Positions 32,240-41,023 of a stretch of 64,000 nucleotides of DNA are shown here, in pieces. Where the stretch lies: the NCBI GenBank assembly GCA_900104495.1, contig FMXS01000010.1, positions 1 to 64,000 of the forward strand, given 5' to 3'. How positions within the stretch are numbered: the stretch's first letter is position 1; every line of letters begins with the position of its first letter. The translations under genes and the position numbers were made by a program. This stretch comes from Ruminococcaceae bacterium FB2012. GTDB taxonomy: Bacteria; Bacillota; Clostridia; Oscillospirales; Ruminococcaceae. Under the pieces are notes generated by a model. That model did not search any database. It worked only from the letters and a program-made list of their open reading frames with translations, and was not told the DNA's origin.

Positions 32240-32326
32240 GCTGCTGTGGCGGAACAGGCAGACGCAAGGGACTTAAAATCCCTCGGTGGAAACATCGTAC
32301 GGGTTCGATTCCCGTCAGCAGCACCA
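32240..32326 (+). tRNA. tRNA-Leu(UAA)
   Basis: 87 bases with acceptor stem GCTGCTG / CAGCAGC, a long variable arm, the T loop GGGTTCGATTCCC and encoded CCA. The anticodon loop ACTTAAAAT gives TAA, reading UUA and UUG. Unlike tRNA-Leu(GAG), no duplicate of its 3' end was seen in the window. Confidence 0.95.
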
Positions 32327-32347
32327 GTCCGATCTCGGACAGAACGG

Positions 32348-32382
32348 CACCCTCGCCCAATGATGCGGCGGGGGTGTTTTCT
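32348..32382 (+). terminator. Terminator of tRNA-Leu(UAA)
   Basis: Stem CACCCTCGCC / GGCGGGGGTG followed by TTTTCTT. Confidence 0.75.
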
Positions 32383-32740
32383 TACCGGCGGGAATGTGCC
32401 GATCCGGCACAGACCGGAGACATATCCTTGCATTATTTCCAAAAACATCCTGTAAAAGTGCCGGACGTCTTCCTTATTATATATAGAAAAGCCCCTCGGA
32501 GGAGCCGTCGTCCCGTCGGGATGACCAAAGTCCCGTCAAAATGCCCAACATTCCTCAAACCGCGCATCTTCGCGGGTCTTATGTGCCAAAACGGCACAAA
32601 AATAATTGTTAAATCAATGCACTTTTACATATTTAAACAGTTCCGGGGCGGGGCTTTGTTTAATCTGACATAGAATACTATACCGATATTGTGCATTTAA
32701 CTGATTTTCCCGTTAAATAAATGAACAAATCGTTTTTCGC

Positions 32741-32769
32741 TTGACTTAGAGAACAAAATATGGTAGAAT
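32741..32769 (+). promoter_or_regulatory. Promoter of the interrupted secreted-protein gene
   Basis: TTGACT at 32741-32746, a 17-bp spacer and TAGAAT at 32764-32769, leaving a leader of about 105 bases with a TCGGC / GCCGA hairpin. Between the tRNA terminator and this promoter, 32383-32740 shows no gene. Confidence 0.65.
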
Positions 32770-32880
32770 GCTATTAAGGAAAAAAATACGGGGCAAATAT
32801 TTCATGAAGTATTTTTAGAATTATGAAAGGGAGATCGGCGCCCTAAAGCCGAAATTCAAATGTAAGAAAGGAAAATGATT

Positions 32881-32976
32881 ATGAACAAAACAAGAAAAAC
32901 ATCAGTTAAGAAAAAGCTGATATCCGCGATCGCAATGCTCACCGTTTCGGCGGTTACACTGTCCACTGCTACTTAA
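32881..32976 (+). pseudogene. Secreted-protein gene cut off after its signal peptide
   Basis: 31 codons with AAAGGAAAATG upstream encode MNKTRKTSVKKKLISAIAML plus TVSAVTLSTAT and then TAA. This is a complete Sec signal peptide with nothing behind it. The composition changes at this point, and a serine recombinase array follows 700 bp further on. The simplest reading is that a mobile element inserted here and the rest of the gene lies beyond the right edge or is lost. Confidence 0.65.
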
Positions 32977-33082
32977 AACAATCTGACAGTTTGGATGAGT
33001 TGATCAAGCCCCGATTTTACGTCATTTTCCTTTAATACATTAAGATTTCAAGTGTACATTTTATAGTACTTAACATAAATAC

Positions 33083-33118
33083 AGCGGCTCGCAAAAAATG
33101 ATTTGCAAGCCGTTTTTT
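33083..33118 (+). terminator. Rho-independent terminator near the element left end
   Basis: Stem CGGCT-GCAAA / TTTGC-AGCCG followed by TTTTTTG on the plus strand. It would end transcription entering from the interrupted gene. Confidence 0.7.
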
Positions 33119-33184
33119 GATGCTCTTTTTTATCGAATGAGCAGTTAGTGCCTCATATAGTTGCTGACATTATGAATGAGGAAT

Positions 33185-33496
33185 TTACTTCAAATATTCG
33201 TACAGAGCCTTTGTCGAATCTATCAGCACCGCTTCTGTTCTGACCGGAGTTGACACAACAAAGAAATACTCTCCCTCTTGGTTGCGGTCAAAGATATAAT
33301 CGCGGATCACCTTGTATCTGTCATCCATAACCGTTTCAAGCATGGTTATAGTATCGTTTATCATAAGGTTGCCCCTAATGATTTCTTCCTTTTCATGCTC
33401 TGTAAGAATATTGTTCTTTGACAGTTTCTTTCTCCAACTGTCTACACTGTCTGTTATCATTTCAATGACCTTCAAAAAAGTAAATCTGCTTATCAT
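33185..33496 (-). CDS. Small protein of unknown function beside the recombinase array
   Basis: A 103-residue protein with GGAGG before the ATG. The N-terminal half is helical (MISRFTFLKVIEMITDSVDS, WRKKLSKNNILTEHEKEEII), and the rest contains strands (EYFFVVSTPVRTEAVLID) and a final helix. It lies 150 bp after the first serine recombinase gene on the same strand. No family was recognised. Confidence 0.55.
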   Translation of the reverse strand: MISRFTFLKVIEMITDSVDSWRKKLSKNNILTEHEKEEIIRGNLMINDTITMLETVMDDRYKVIRDYIFDRNQEGEYFFVVSTPVRTEAVLIDSTKALYEYLK

Positions 33497-33645
33497 TTTC
33501 TACCTCCGTTTGTGTTATGCTTCAAATGTGCCGAAAACGTTCAGAAATGCGCCACAACGCCCCTCTGACCTTTTTCTCGTCAACTTGCCCTCAGATAAAA
33601 CAGGTGGCTCAGAATGGCTCTGAGCCGCCTGTATCGACAGGTTGG

Positions 33646-35274
33646 TTATTTTTCAACTTCTGTCGTTATCTCGGCTCCATTCTTGAATAAGATGCTAATC
33701 TCGGTCTTGGACATAACTCTTATACATTCAATAGTTTTCCTCACGGTTACATCATCGTATTCTTCCATTCTGCCGCTGTGTTTGCGAAGCTCCTCGTTTA
33801 TTGCGGTCATAGCGGTTTTTATGGCTTCGCTGTCTTTGGCTTTGTCATCAAGCTTGTCACGCTCCGCTTTCAGCGTTTTTTCTTCGGTGTTCAGAGCCTC
33901 GAATTCCTTGTCCAGTGCATCAACAGTCACGGCTCCGCTTGTTACGAGGTGTATCATATTATCCCTTGCCTTTTCGATCTCGGAAAGCCTTTTCCGTATC
34001 CGTATGATCTCGGAGCAAGTATCGTTTTCTCTGGTCATGACTGATCTGATGTTACTTTCCATGATGTCAAGTATGCCGCCGTCATTGTTGTAAAGGGTAT
34101 TGATAGCTTCAACTATTGCCTTGTGAAGCTTATCTTCGTGTATTGAGGGACTGTTTTTGCAGTATCTTGAACCGTGTTCAAGTCTGCTGATGCATCGCCA
34201 TACGACCAGTTTTCTGCCGTCGAAGGTCCAGGTCACTCTGCGGTATGGTGTCCCACATTCGCCGCAGACCAGAATATCCGTCAGAGCATAGGCACTTGAA
34301 TAGCGTCCGCGTTCCGTTTTTGCCTTTTGGCTTTTCTTCTTGATTGAACCGCGTTTTGCAAGCTCCTGCTGTGTCCTGTTGTAGGTTTCACGGTCGATGA
34401 TAGCGTCATGGATATCGTGAAGAACATATTTGGCTTTCTCACCGTTGTTCTTGACCCGCTTGTGCGTGATGCAGTCAGCCGTGTATGATTTCTGAAGGAT
34501 AGCGTCACCGGCATATTTCTCGTTTTTAAGTATAAAATCTACGTTGGCTCTTGTCCAATTCGAGCTGCCGCTGCGGCGCTTGATTCCTTCTTTCTGCATA
34601 ATATCTGCTATGGCCTGCATACTCATTCCGTCAAGATACATACGGTATATCCTCCGGACGACCTCCGCTTCTTCTTCGATGATATAGGGTTTTCCGTCCT
34701 TTCCCATTCGGTAGCCGAGGGTCTTGTCCATTATATATCTTACCCTGCCCTCACGGAATGACTTTTCAATGCCCCATGTCACGTTTTTGCTGATGGATTC
34801 GGATTCTGCCTGAGCAAATGAACCGTATAGTGAGATTATAAACTCGCCGTTCATCTTCAAGGTGTTTATGTTTTCCTTCTCGAAGATGACCCCAATGCCA
34901 AGCGAGCGAAGCTGACGGACGTTTTCAAGACAGTCCACCGTGTTTCTTGCAAATCTTGATACTGATTTGCAGAGAATAAGGTCAATCTGCTTCTTCTTGC
35001 ATTTACGCATCATCCGGTTGAATTCGGTACGCTTCTTGGTCTGAGTTCCCGAGATTCCCTCGTCGGCATAAATACCCGCCATCGTCCATTCGGGGTTGGA
35101 GTTTATGTAATTGGTGTAGTATTCGATCTGCACCTGATAGCTGTTTGCCTGCTCGTCGTGATCGGTAGAAACACGGCAGTAGGCCGCAACCCTTATCTTC
35201 TTGTTCCTTTTCTTTATCAGTTCCTCTTTGGTCAGTGCCGGTATTACCGTAACATTAGCTGCCGTCTTAAGCAT
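33646..35274 (-). CDS. Large serine recombinase
   Basis: A 542-residue recombinase starting MLKTAANVTVIPALTKEEL, with AAGGAAGGG upstream and overlapping the end of the previous gene by eight bases. The resolvase-type catalytic domain has Ser36 in AAYCRVSTDHDEQ, DEGISGTQ, the SRFARN arginines and AQAESESIS on the long helix. The recombinase domain follows (GIEKSFREGRVRY, NEKYAGDAILQKSY), then a zinc ribbon CGECGTPYRR with later cysteines, a long coiled coil (SEIEKARDNMIHLV to DKLDDKAKD) and a beta-rich tail. All catalytic residues are present. It probably excises and inserts the element whose left edge is near 32976. Confidence 0.92.
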   Translation of the reverse strand: MLKTAANVTVIPALTKEELIKKRNKKIRVAAYCRVSTDHDEQANSYQVQIEYYTNYINSNPEWTMAGIYADEGISGTQTKKRTEFNRMMRKCKKKQIDLILCKSVSRFARNTVDCLENVRQLRSLGIGVIFEKENINTLKMNGEFIISLYGSFAQAESESISKNVTWGIEKSFREGRVRYIMDKTLGYRMGKDGKPYIIEEEAEVVRRIYRMYLDGMSMQAIADIMQKEGIKRRSGSSNWTRANVDFILKNEKYAGDAILQKSYTADCITHKRVKNNGEKAKYVLHDIHDAIIDRETYNRTQQELAKRGSIKKKSQKAKTERGRYSSAYALTDILVCGECGTPYRRVTWTFDGRKLVVWRCISRLEHGSRYCKNSPSIHEDKLHKAIVEAINTLYNNDGGILDIMESNIRSVMTRENDTCSEIIRIRKRLSEIEKARDNMIHLVTSGAVTVDALDKEFEALNTEEKTLKAERDKLDDKAKDSEAIKTAMTAINEELRKHSGRMEEYDDVTVRKTIECIRVMSKTEISILFKNGAEITTEVEK

Positions 35275-36139
35275 TCTGTTCACCCTTCCTTTTGTTTGAT
35301 ATGATTCTGCCGTTGATGAATTCGACGGAGATATTTTTCTTTCTGTCAACAGTTATCCGTTTGACAATTCTTTTCAGATACTCTGTGTCAAATTCTTCTG
35401 TTGACTGATGCTGTGATACTAAATCTTTAAGCTCTGCCGTTATATACGGCACCCTGCTGTAGGAACAGCACTCATATTTTGTCGCTGCAAGCGCAAGTAT
35501 CTCCCGCCTGACGGCATCGAAGTCTATCGGTTGCATTGATTTCAAACGAGTTATCTCATTTTCGAGCTTTAAAACCTTTGCTGTTGGGACATATTCTGTT
35601 AGCGGGTTTCCAGTATCAAGCATATCGGGTTCAGCTGTAATGCGGACTAATATATCGGTCACTTCCGAAATGAACTCGCTGTCTGTAAGGCTGGGCTTGA
35701 AATTTACACACCCTTTGGCAGTACACCGCCATTGCTTCAGACCCGTCCGACAGGAGAAGTGGACCATGTTTCTTCCGCATTCGGAGCAGAACGTCAGCTT
35801 TTTCAAAGCGCTGTATGTATCAGTCTTGGGGCTTCTGTCCGATTTTTTCAGCGACATTCTTGCCTGGCCGAAGGTGTCTTCGTCTATTATCTGCGGATAG
35901 CCGTCCTTGCCCGTGTAGCGCTCATCGGCAAGAATGCTGTAAACTCTGTCGGCTGCCTTTTTCTCACTTTCTGCGAAGTACGGTACAGTTTCTCCGAACA
36001 GCTCGGAGGCAATCTGCATCCCTGAAGCTCCGTTTAGCTTGCTGCTGAATATTTTCAGCACGATCTCTGCTTCGTAGCTGACTGTATTCAGCACCCCGTC
36101 AGTTATTGTGTACCCGTAGGGTGTCTTTCTGCTCGCCAT
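35267..36139 (-). CDS. Serine recombinase-like protein lacking the catalytic domain
   Basis: A 290-residue protein starting MASRKTPYGYTITDGV, overlapping the upstream gene's end by about 40 bases. It begins directly in the recombinase domain (VSYEAEIVLKIFSSKLNG, DERYTGKDGYPQIID) and has a zinc ribbon (CSECGRNMVHFSC and CTAKGC) and a C-terminal tail. The 140-residue catalytic domain with the active serine is absent, and no frame for it is found upstream, so this is not a simple truncation. It sits between two intact recombinases and may act as a DNA-binding accessory subunit. Confidence 0.8.
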   Translation of the reverse strand: MASRKTPYGYTITDGVLNTVSYEAEIVLKIFSSKLNGASGMQIASELFGETVPYFAESEKKAADRVYSILADERYTGKDGYPQIIDEDTFGQARMSLKKSDRSPKTDTYSALKKLTFCSECGRNMVHFSCRTGLKQWRCTAKGCVNFKPSLTDSEFISEVTDILVRITAEPDMLDTGNPLTEYVPTAKVLKLENEITRLKSMQPIDFDAVRREILALAATKYECCSYSRVPYITAELKDLVSQHQSTEEFDTEYLKRIVKRITVDRKKNISVEFINGRIISNKRKGEQNA

Positions 36140-37664
36140 ACGCACCTATCCTTTCTGTGAATTCAAGCCCGCCGATCAACGTAAATGATAGCATTCCGTT
36201 ATCGACTGTTATGTTATCAACTGCAGTATCGAGTATATCCCGCTTGGTATTTTCAGAGCCGTCATATTCTGTGAACATCTCTATGATCTCCGACAGATCA
36301 TCACTGTTTTTGTTCTCAATCTCAGCATTGAACCTGATTTCGCAGTCAACTTTGTCTATCTTTATGTTGATAGCATTTATCTGTTCGTCATATTTCTCCT
36401 GTGAGATAAAGCCTTTGGTCATAAGCTGACTGAGCCTGTGCTTTTGCTCCCGAAGCTCTGCTATGGCCTTGTAGAACTCGGCGGCATTGACTGTGCCATT
36501 GGTTTTTAGTGCATTAAGCTCGGTAAGCTGTCTGCCGCAGACTTCAAGTATTTCTTTGTGAGCATGGAGCTTATCGCACAGAGCCTCAAAAGCTGTCTGC
36601 AGTTCGGAATCACTAAATACGCTGTTATTGCAGGGTTCGCTTATATCGTATCTGTATCCACATTGCCAATACGGTTTGCCTTTGGAACTGACGTATCGGT
36701 AAATGTGACCGCAGCACCCGCAGATCAACTTTCTGCGGAACGGAGATTCCGACCTGTTCTGTGTTTTCGGTGCCGCTTTCTTCCTGACCGCCTGAGCAGC
36801 GGCAAACATTTCTTTGCTGATGATTGGCTCATGAGTTCCCACTATGTAATATTTACTTTCCTGACCTTCATTCGGCATGAACTGTTTGCCCATAAACTCC
36901 GAATATGTTTTCTGCCAGAGGGTATCACCTGTGTACTTCTCCTGTGCGAGTATTTTTAGCACCGTTTTCTGATTCCATCTGATGCCAGTGGGGGAGGGTA
37001 TCCCTTCACTGTTAAGCATCAGAGTGATCTTTCTCGCACCTGTGCCGTTGATGTAGAGACTGAATATCCGCTTAATCACCTCTGCCTTTTCGGAATCGAT
37101 TATCAGCCCGCCGCTTTCATCATCCTTGCGGTATCCGTAGGGAATCTTTGCGTGACGGAAGGTACCTGCTGCCATTTTCTTATGAATACCCCAGCGAGAG
37201 TTGTTGGAAATTGACTGCGATTCCTCCTGCGCAAGCCCACCCATTAGGGTTATCATCATCTCATCAGATTGCTTGGCAGTGTCAATGTTCTCCTTTTCAA
37301 AGGCTATGGAGATCCCAAGTTCCTTAAGCTCTCTGATGCATTTGAGGCAGTCTCTTGTGTTTCGTGCAAATCGGCTGACTGACTTGGTGACAATCCTGTC
37401 TATCTTTCCATGCCGACAGTCATCAAGCATTCTGTTCAGTTCAAGCCTTTTGTCCAGTTTTGTTCCGCTTATGCCCTCATCGGCATATATCCCGATGAGC
37501 ACTTCGGTTTCCGAGTTTTCATACAGAGAGGAGAAGTATCTGAGCTGTGCTTCATAGGAATGAGCCTGATCTTCCTTTGCCGTAGATACCCGGCAGTAGG
37601 CAGCGACACGTAACTTTTCCCGCCTTTGTTTCTTGGTTGGCGGGATTACTGTCATCTGAGCCAT
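36099..37664 (-). CDS. Large serine recombinase
   Basis: A 521-residue recombinase starting MAQMTVIPPTKKQRREKLRV, with GAAAGGAAGTG upstream. The catalytic Ser27 is in AAYCRVSTAKEDQ, followed by DEGISGTKLDKR, SRFARNTRDC and LAQEESQSIS. The recombinase domain, the zinc ribbon CGCCGHIYRYVS and a coiled coil follow. It is the first gene of three overlapping recombinase genes (this one, the catalytically empty one, and 33646-35274). The three proteins differ clearly in sequence, so they are not recent copies. Confidence 0.92.
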   Translation of the reverse strand: MAQMTVIPPTKKQRREKLRVAAYCRVSTAKEDQAHSYEAQLRYFSSLYENSETEVLIGIYADEGISGTKLDKRLELNRMLDDCRHGKIDRIVTKSVSRFARNTRDCLKCIRELKELGISIAFEKENIDTAKQSDEMMITLMGGLAQEESQSISNNSRWGIHKKMAAGTFRHAKIPYGYRKDDESGGLIIDSEKAEVIKRIFSLYINGTGARKITLMLNSEGIPSPTGIRWNQKTVLKILAQEKYTGDTLWQKTYSEFMGKQFMPNEGQESKYYIVGTHEPIISKEMFAAAQAVRKKAAPKTQNRSESPFRRKLICGCCGHIYRYVSSKGKPYWQCGYRYDISEPCNNSVFSDSELQTAFEALCDKLHAHKEILEVCGRQLTELNALKTNGTVNAAEFYKAIAELREQKHRLSQLMTKGFISQEKYDEQINAINIKIDKVDCEIRFNAEIENKNSDDLSEIIEMFTEYDGSENTKRDILDTAVDNITVDNGMLSFTLIGGLEFTERIGAYGEQKDTLRVHNN

Positions 37665-37771
37665 TTTTATCACTTCCTTTCGTGGAGACTTTGTCTCCTT
37701 AGCACAACAGGATACCATTTTTTCTCTGAGAATGCTATCACCAATGTTGACGAATTAGATGAGCCCAATTT

Positions 37772-38290
37772 GTGGATATGCGACTAAAGGATAAGATATA
37801 TACCGAGAATGCGAATCTCACTCACGGCCACGGAACATTGGATCCCGCGATCTTTCAGCCATTTCCTAAGAACCTGCCCATATCAAAGGTTTTCAGAGAG
37901 ATTGGTCTGGCCGACGAGCTTGGCTCAGGTATGCGCAACACATATAAATATACCAGAATGTATTCCGGCGGCGAACCGAGTTTCGTTGAAGACAGTATTT
38001 TCAGAATTACGGTGCCGCTTGCAGAGATCGCAACAAAAAAAGTCGGACCTGATAGTGAGCTTGATCCGTCAAATGCTCCAAACCGACACGATGTCGGTTT
38101 GAATGTCGGTTTGGCGGATAGAATTTTAAAGATGATCGGAGATAATGATCAGATAACTATGTCTGCTCTGTCTGAATCCTTAAATGTTACTCAAAGAACC
38201 ATAGAACGTGAAATAAAAAGACTGAAGGAAAACGGCAAGCTTCAAAGAACCGGCGGAAAGCGCTACGGGCATTGGAAAATAATTGGCTGA
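37772..38290 (+). pseudogene. C-terminal part of an AlbA/Schlafen-type ATP-binding regulator
   Basis: The frame opens after a TGA at 37760 and encodes FQPFPKNLPISKVFREIGLA, DELGSGMRNTYKYT and IFRITVPL, the HATPase_c_4 end of AlbA_2-type (divergent AAA) transcriptional regulators. A winged helix at the C-terminus follows (ILKMIGDNDQITMSALSESL, TQRTIEREIKRL). The N-terminal AlbA_2 domain is missing and no ribosome site is visible. It is a truncated gene next to the recombinase array. Confidence 0.75.
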
Positions 38291-38403
38291 AGTATGATTG
38301 GATTTTAGGAGCCAGAGAAGATATTGCCAATGGTGTATATACTGCCATAATATGTACCTACCGCCCGAGCTGTCTCAGGCGGTTCCTTCATCTTAGGGCT
38401 ACA

Positions 38404-38505
38404 TTAGCCCATACGCTTATCGGCTCTGCCCGCCGCCTGACAGAGACACATAGTCACTACGCCGACAAGCCCTCCGAATATTGTTCCTAATACAAACCGC
38501 ATCAT
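38404..38505 (-). CDS. DUF3789 family small membrane protein
   Basis: 33 residues, MMRFVLGTIFGGLVGVVTMC followed by LCQAAGRADKRMG. It is one membrane helix with the typical GG-VGVVTMCL-QAAG pattern of DUF3789, found on mobile elements of gut Firmicutes. Its ATG overlaps the stop of the preceding gene (GCATGATG), so translation is coupled. The function is unknown. Confidence 0.8.
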   Translation of the reverse strand: MMRFVLGTIFGGLVGVVTMCLCQAAGRADKRMG

Positions 38506-38684
38506 GCGCTCACCTCAAGCTCCGCGATAGACGAATAGTTTTCAAAGATCGTTTTCTTGTTGAGGGCATCGATCTCGGCTCTCTGCTTTTCCGTGATGAG
38601 CCCCTTGCTGACAAGTACCGCCAGCAGCTGCCTGCTGACCGCATAGTAATAATCGGCCTGACCGTAAAGATTGTTGTTCATCAA
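38502..38684 (-). CDS. SHOCT-like small protein
   Basis: 60 residues. YYYAVSRQLLAVLVSKGLIT followed by EKQRAEIDALNKKTIFEN matches the short helix-turn of SHOCT-type proteins that accompany recombinases and helicases on conjugative elements. It overlaps the end of the helicase gene by four bases and the start of DUF3789, so helicase, this gene and DUF3789 form one coupled unit. Confidence 0.65.
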   Translation of the reverse strand: MMNNNLYGQADYYYAVSRQLLAVLVSKGLITEKQRAEIDALNKKTIFENYSSIAELEVSA

Positions 38685-40633
38685 ACCGCCTCCTTTTGAG
38701 CATTCAGCCTGTTCCAGAAATTCTTTATCTTACGTATGTCCTCAGTACTGTTTTTCTCGCAGAGAGCACCGAGAATTGTATTTCTGTAAAAGCACTTTTC
38801 CTTTCTGCTTGCTCTCGGATCAAGTATTGATACGATACCGTTGTCCGTGGAGCTTCGTATCAGTCTGCCTGTGCCTTGCTTGAGCTTTATAATCATCTCA
38901 GGAACAGCCACCTCCTTGACCTTGTCCTTGACAAGTGACATCTTGTAATCAATAATCGGATCGGGTACAGGGAAGGGCAGTTTGAAGATGATGACCTGTG
39001 AGAGTGCCTCGCCTTCAACATTGATGCCCTCCCAGTAGGTTCCTGTGCCGAGTATCACCGAGTTCACATCTGTCTTGAACTTGTCAAGCTGCCGTGCCTG
39101 AGAGGAGCCTTTGCCCTGTATCAGTATCTTATACGGAAGATGCATATTGGAAAGCCGTTTGTAAACGTAGTCCATATCTTCTTTTGCAGTAAAGAGAATT
39201 AGAGTCTTGCCTCCGGTGATCTCTAACAGGCGGACAATCTCGTTTATAGCGCTTTCGCGGTATTCTTCCTTGTTGTCCTGAGTCGGTCTCGGCAGTTTGC
39301 TGCTGCAATAGAGGATTGTGTTGTTGTCATAATCAAAGGGCGAGCGTTTTGGCTCGGACACATTTCCTATCACGGGGAAAGCGATATTTTGCAGGAAGTA
39401 TCCGCATTTCTCGGCGGGAGTACCATCGGTCTTGTCGGATATGGTTGCGGAGGTCAGGATCGTGGTCTTACCAAACGGAAACAGCATCCTTGATATCTTT
39501 GGCCGGATATCCTTCTTACAGAAGCATATCTTCAGCTTGCTGTCCATTTCAAGCCATACAAGGTTATCACCCATAAAGTTCATAGCCTCTCGCATAAGTG
39601 ATCTGCAGTCAGCTAATATGAAAGTTGATCTGTTGGCAAGATCAATTATCCCTTGATACGCATCGGTCAGCAGAGATCTTGTCACCGCATCATTCGGAAG
39701 ATAGTATGCAGAAGCATCGCTCTCGTTATTGGCTTGCTGTTCCTTGACCTTCCTTACGAGCCATTTGAATAATCTGTCTATATGACGGGCAGCATTGAAT
39801 GCGGCCTTTTTGATTTCAGATGCTCTTTTGTAGGGCGCATGCTCAGAGCAGTTTTTCACTGTGCGAAGCAGTTCTTCACAGGTGAAGGAAGATGTAAACG
39901 CTTCACGAAACTTGCTTTCAAGGTTGTGAGCTTCGTCAATTATCATTATACCGCCGTTCTGATTGAAAATGCCCTTGCCACCGCCCTGAAGATTTTTCAG
40001 ATGTGCCACAAGCATATTCTGATTGCAGATCACTATACCGTGTTGTTCCTTTACTGTTTTTCTCATAGTGTAGTAAGGACAGCTTTTGTTTTTTGAGCAG
40101 CTGTGACATCCTGCTCCGTAGTGTTCAACACACAGCTTATCCCAGAGTTCATCGGGGATATTCATCTGTAATTCCGATCTGTCGGCTATGCCGAATGAGT
40201 ACAGTCTTTTGACGGTGTTCAGCGTGCAGTCATCTTTGCTGCTTTTCAGAACCCTATCCAGTCTCTGTCCGCAGAGATAGTTTCTCATTCCCTTTGCTAC
40301 CGTAGTGCTGATTCTGACACCTATCATTTCAAGCACATTTTTGACATCACGTTCAAGCTGCTCCTGCAAGGCGATAGTTGATGTTGCTATTACTACCTGC
40401 CTGTTTGCCCTTATGTACTCCATTACGGCGGGTACAAGGTAAGCGTAGGATTTACCGATACCGACCTCGGCTTCCACCGCCAGCGGTTTGTATTCCTTTA
40501 TTGTAGCACATATCTCAAGCGCCATATCAAGCTGTCCCTGTCTCAGTTCCAGACCGGAGCCTGCTGCCTTTTCAAAGAACATCCTTGTGCTTGTTTCTAT
40601 CGGGAGATTTTCCCATTTATTGATCGGTGTCAT
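38681..40633 (-). CDS. DinG/XPD-type ATP-dependent DNA helicase
   Basis: A 650-residue superfamily 2 helicase. Walker A is EAEVGIGKSYAY at residues 54-65, the DEAH box is IIDEAHNLE, and the motif VI region is LKQGTGRLIRS. Four cysteines of an Fe-S domain are present between Walker A and DEAH: one in NYLCGQRL and three in CHSCSKNKSCPYY. Upstream Q-motif residues (LRQGQLDMALE) are present. Members unwind DNA 5' to 3'. Its location between a toxin gene and element-specific small genes indicates an element function in transfer or maintenance. The ATG overlaps the toxin stop. Confidence 0.9.
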   Translation of the reverse strand: MTPINKWENLPIETSTRMFFEKAAGSGLELRQGQLDMALEICATIKEYKPLAVEAEVGIGKSYAYLVPAVMEYIRANRQVVIATSTIALQEQLERDVKNVLEMIGVRISTTVAKGMRNYLCGQRLDRVLKSSKDDCTLNTVKRLYSFGIADRSELQMNIPDELWDKLCVEHYGAGCHSCSKNKSCPYYTMRKTVKEQHGIVICNQNMLVAHLKNLQGGGKGIFNQNGGIMIIDEAHNLESKFREAFTSSFTCEELLRTVKNCSEHAPYKRASEIKKAAFNAARHIDRLFKWLVRKVKEQQANNESDASAYYLPNDAVTRSLLTDAYQGIIDLANRSTFILADCRSLMREAMNFMGDNLVWLEMDSKLKICFCKKDIRPKISRMLFPFGKTTILTSATISDKTDGTPAEKCGYFLQNIAFPVIGNVSEPKRSPFDYDNNTILYCSSKLPRPTQDNKEEYRESAINEIVRLLEITGGKTLILFTAKEDMDYVYKRLSNMHLPYKILIQGKGSSQARQLDKFKTDVNSVILGTGTYWEGINVEGEALSQVIIFKLPFPVPDPIIDYKMSLVKDKVKEVAVPEMIIKLKQGTGRLIRSSTDNGIVSILDPRASRKEKCFYRNTILGALCEKNSTEDIRKIKNFWNRLNAQKEAV

Positions 40634-40998
40634 TAGTTTTTCTCCTTTCCGTTCAGACTCAGACTTATCATCAAAGCCCTGTCTATCTTTTTCATTTCCG
40701 CATTGGTAAGCGTTCCGATATATCTTTTCAGTCTGTACTTTGATACCGTTCTGATCTGCTCAAGCATAGCTATCGAGGTGCTTTTCAAAACTGTGTTATG
40801 CAGTCCAACGTGTGTCGGAAGCGGATTCTTCCTCTGTGTGGTTATATATGCCACAACCGTTGTCGGTGAATACTTGTTGCCGATATTATTCTGAATGACG
40901 ATCACCGGCCTGTGACCCTTCTGCTCCGAACCGACCACGGGTTCGATTTCTATATCTTTTTCGTCGATGTAAAAAACATCACCGCGTTGTATTTCCAT
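40633..40998 (-). CDS. PemK/MazF family toxin
   Basis: A 121-residue protein starting MEIQRGDVFYIDE, with AAAAGGAG upstream. It has the family core: QRGDVFYID, GHRPVIVIQNNIGNKYSPTT, VVAYITT and THVGL, SIAMLEQIRTV and a last helix. MazF endoribonucleases of Firmicutes look just like this. No MazE-type antitoxin gene is found beside it. On related elements this gene is also found alone next to the DinG helicase, so it may be used as a regulator rather than an addiction toxin (inference). Confidence 0.85.
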   Translation of the reverse strand: MEIQRGDVFYIDEKDIEIEPVVGSEQKGHRPVIVIQNNIGNKYSPTTVVAYITTQRKNPLPTHVGLHNTVLKSTSIAMLEQIRTVSKYRLKRYIGTLTNAEMKKIDRALMISLSLNGKEKN

Positions 40999-41023
40999 TC
41001 TGTTTCTCCTTTTCGTTATGTAT

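Noticed and set aside
32790..32870. Possible cyclic-di-GMP or other riboswitch in the leader of the interrupted gene
   Set aside because: There is only one short hairpin and a CTAAAGCC segment. The conserved GEMM core and its three-way junction are absent.
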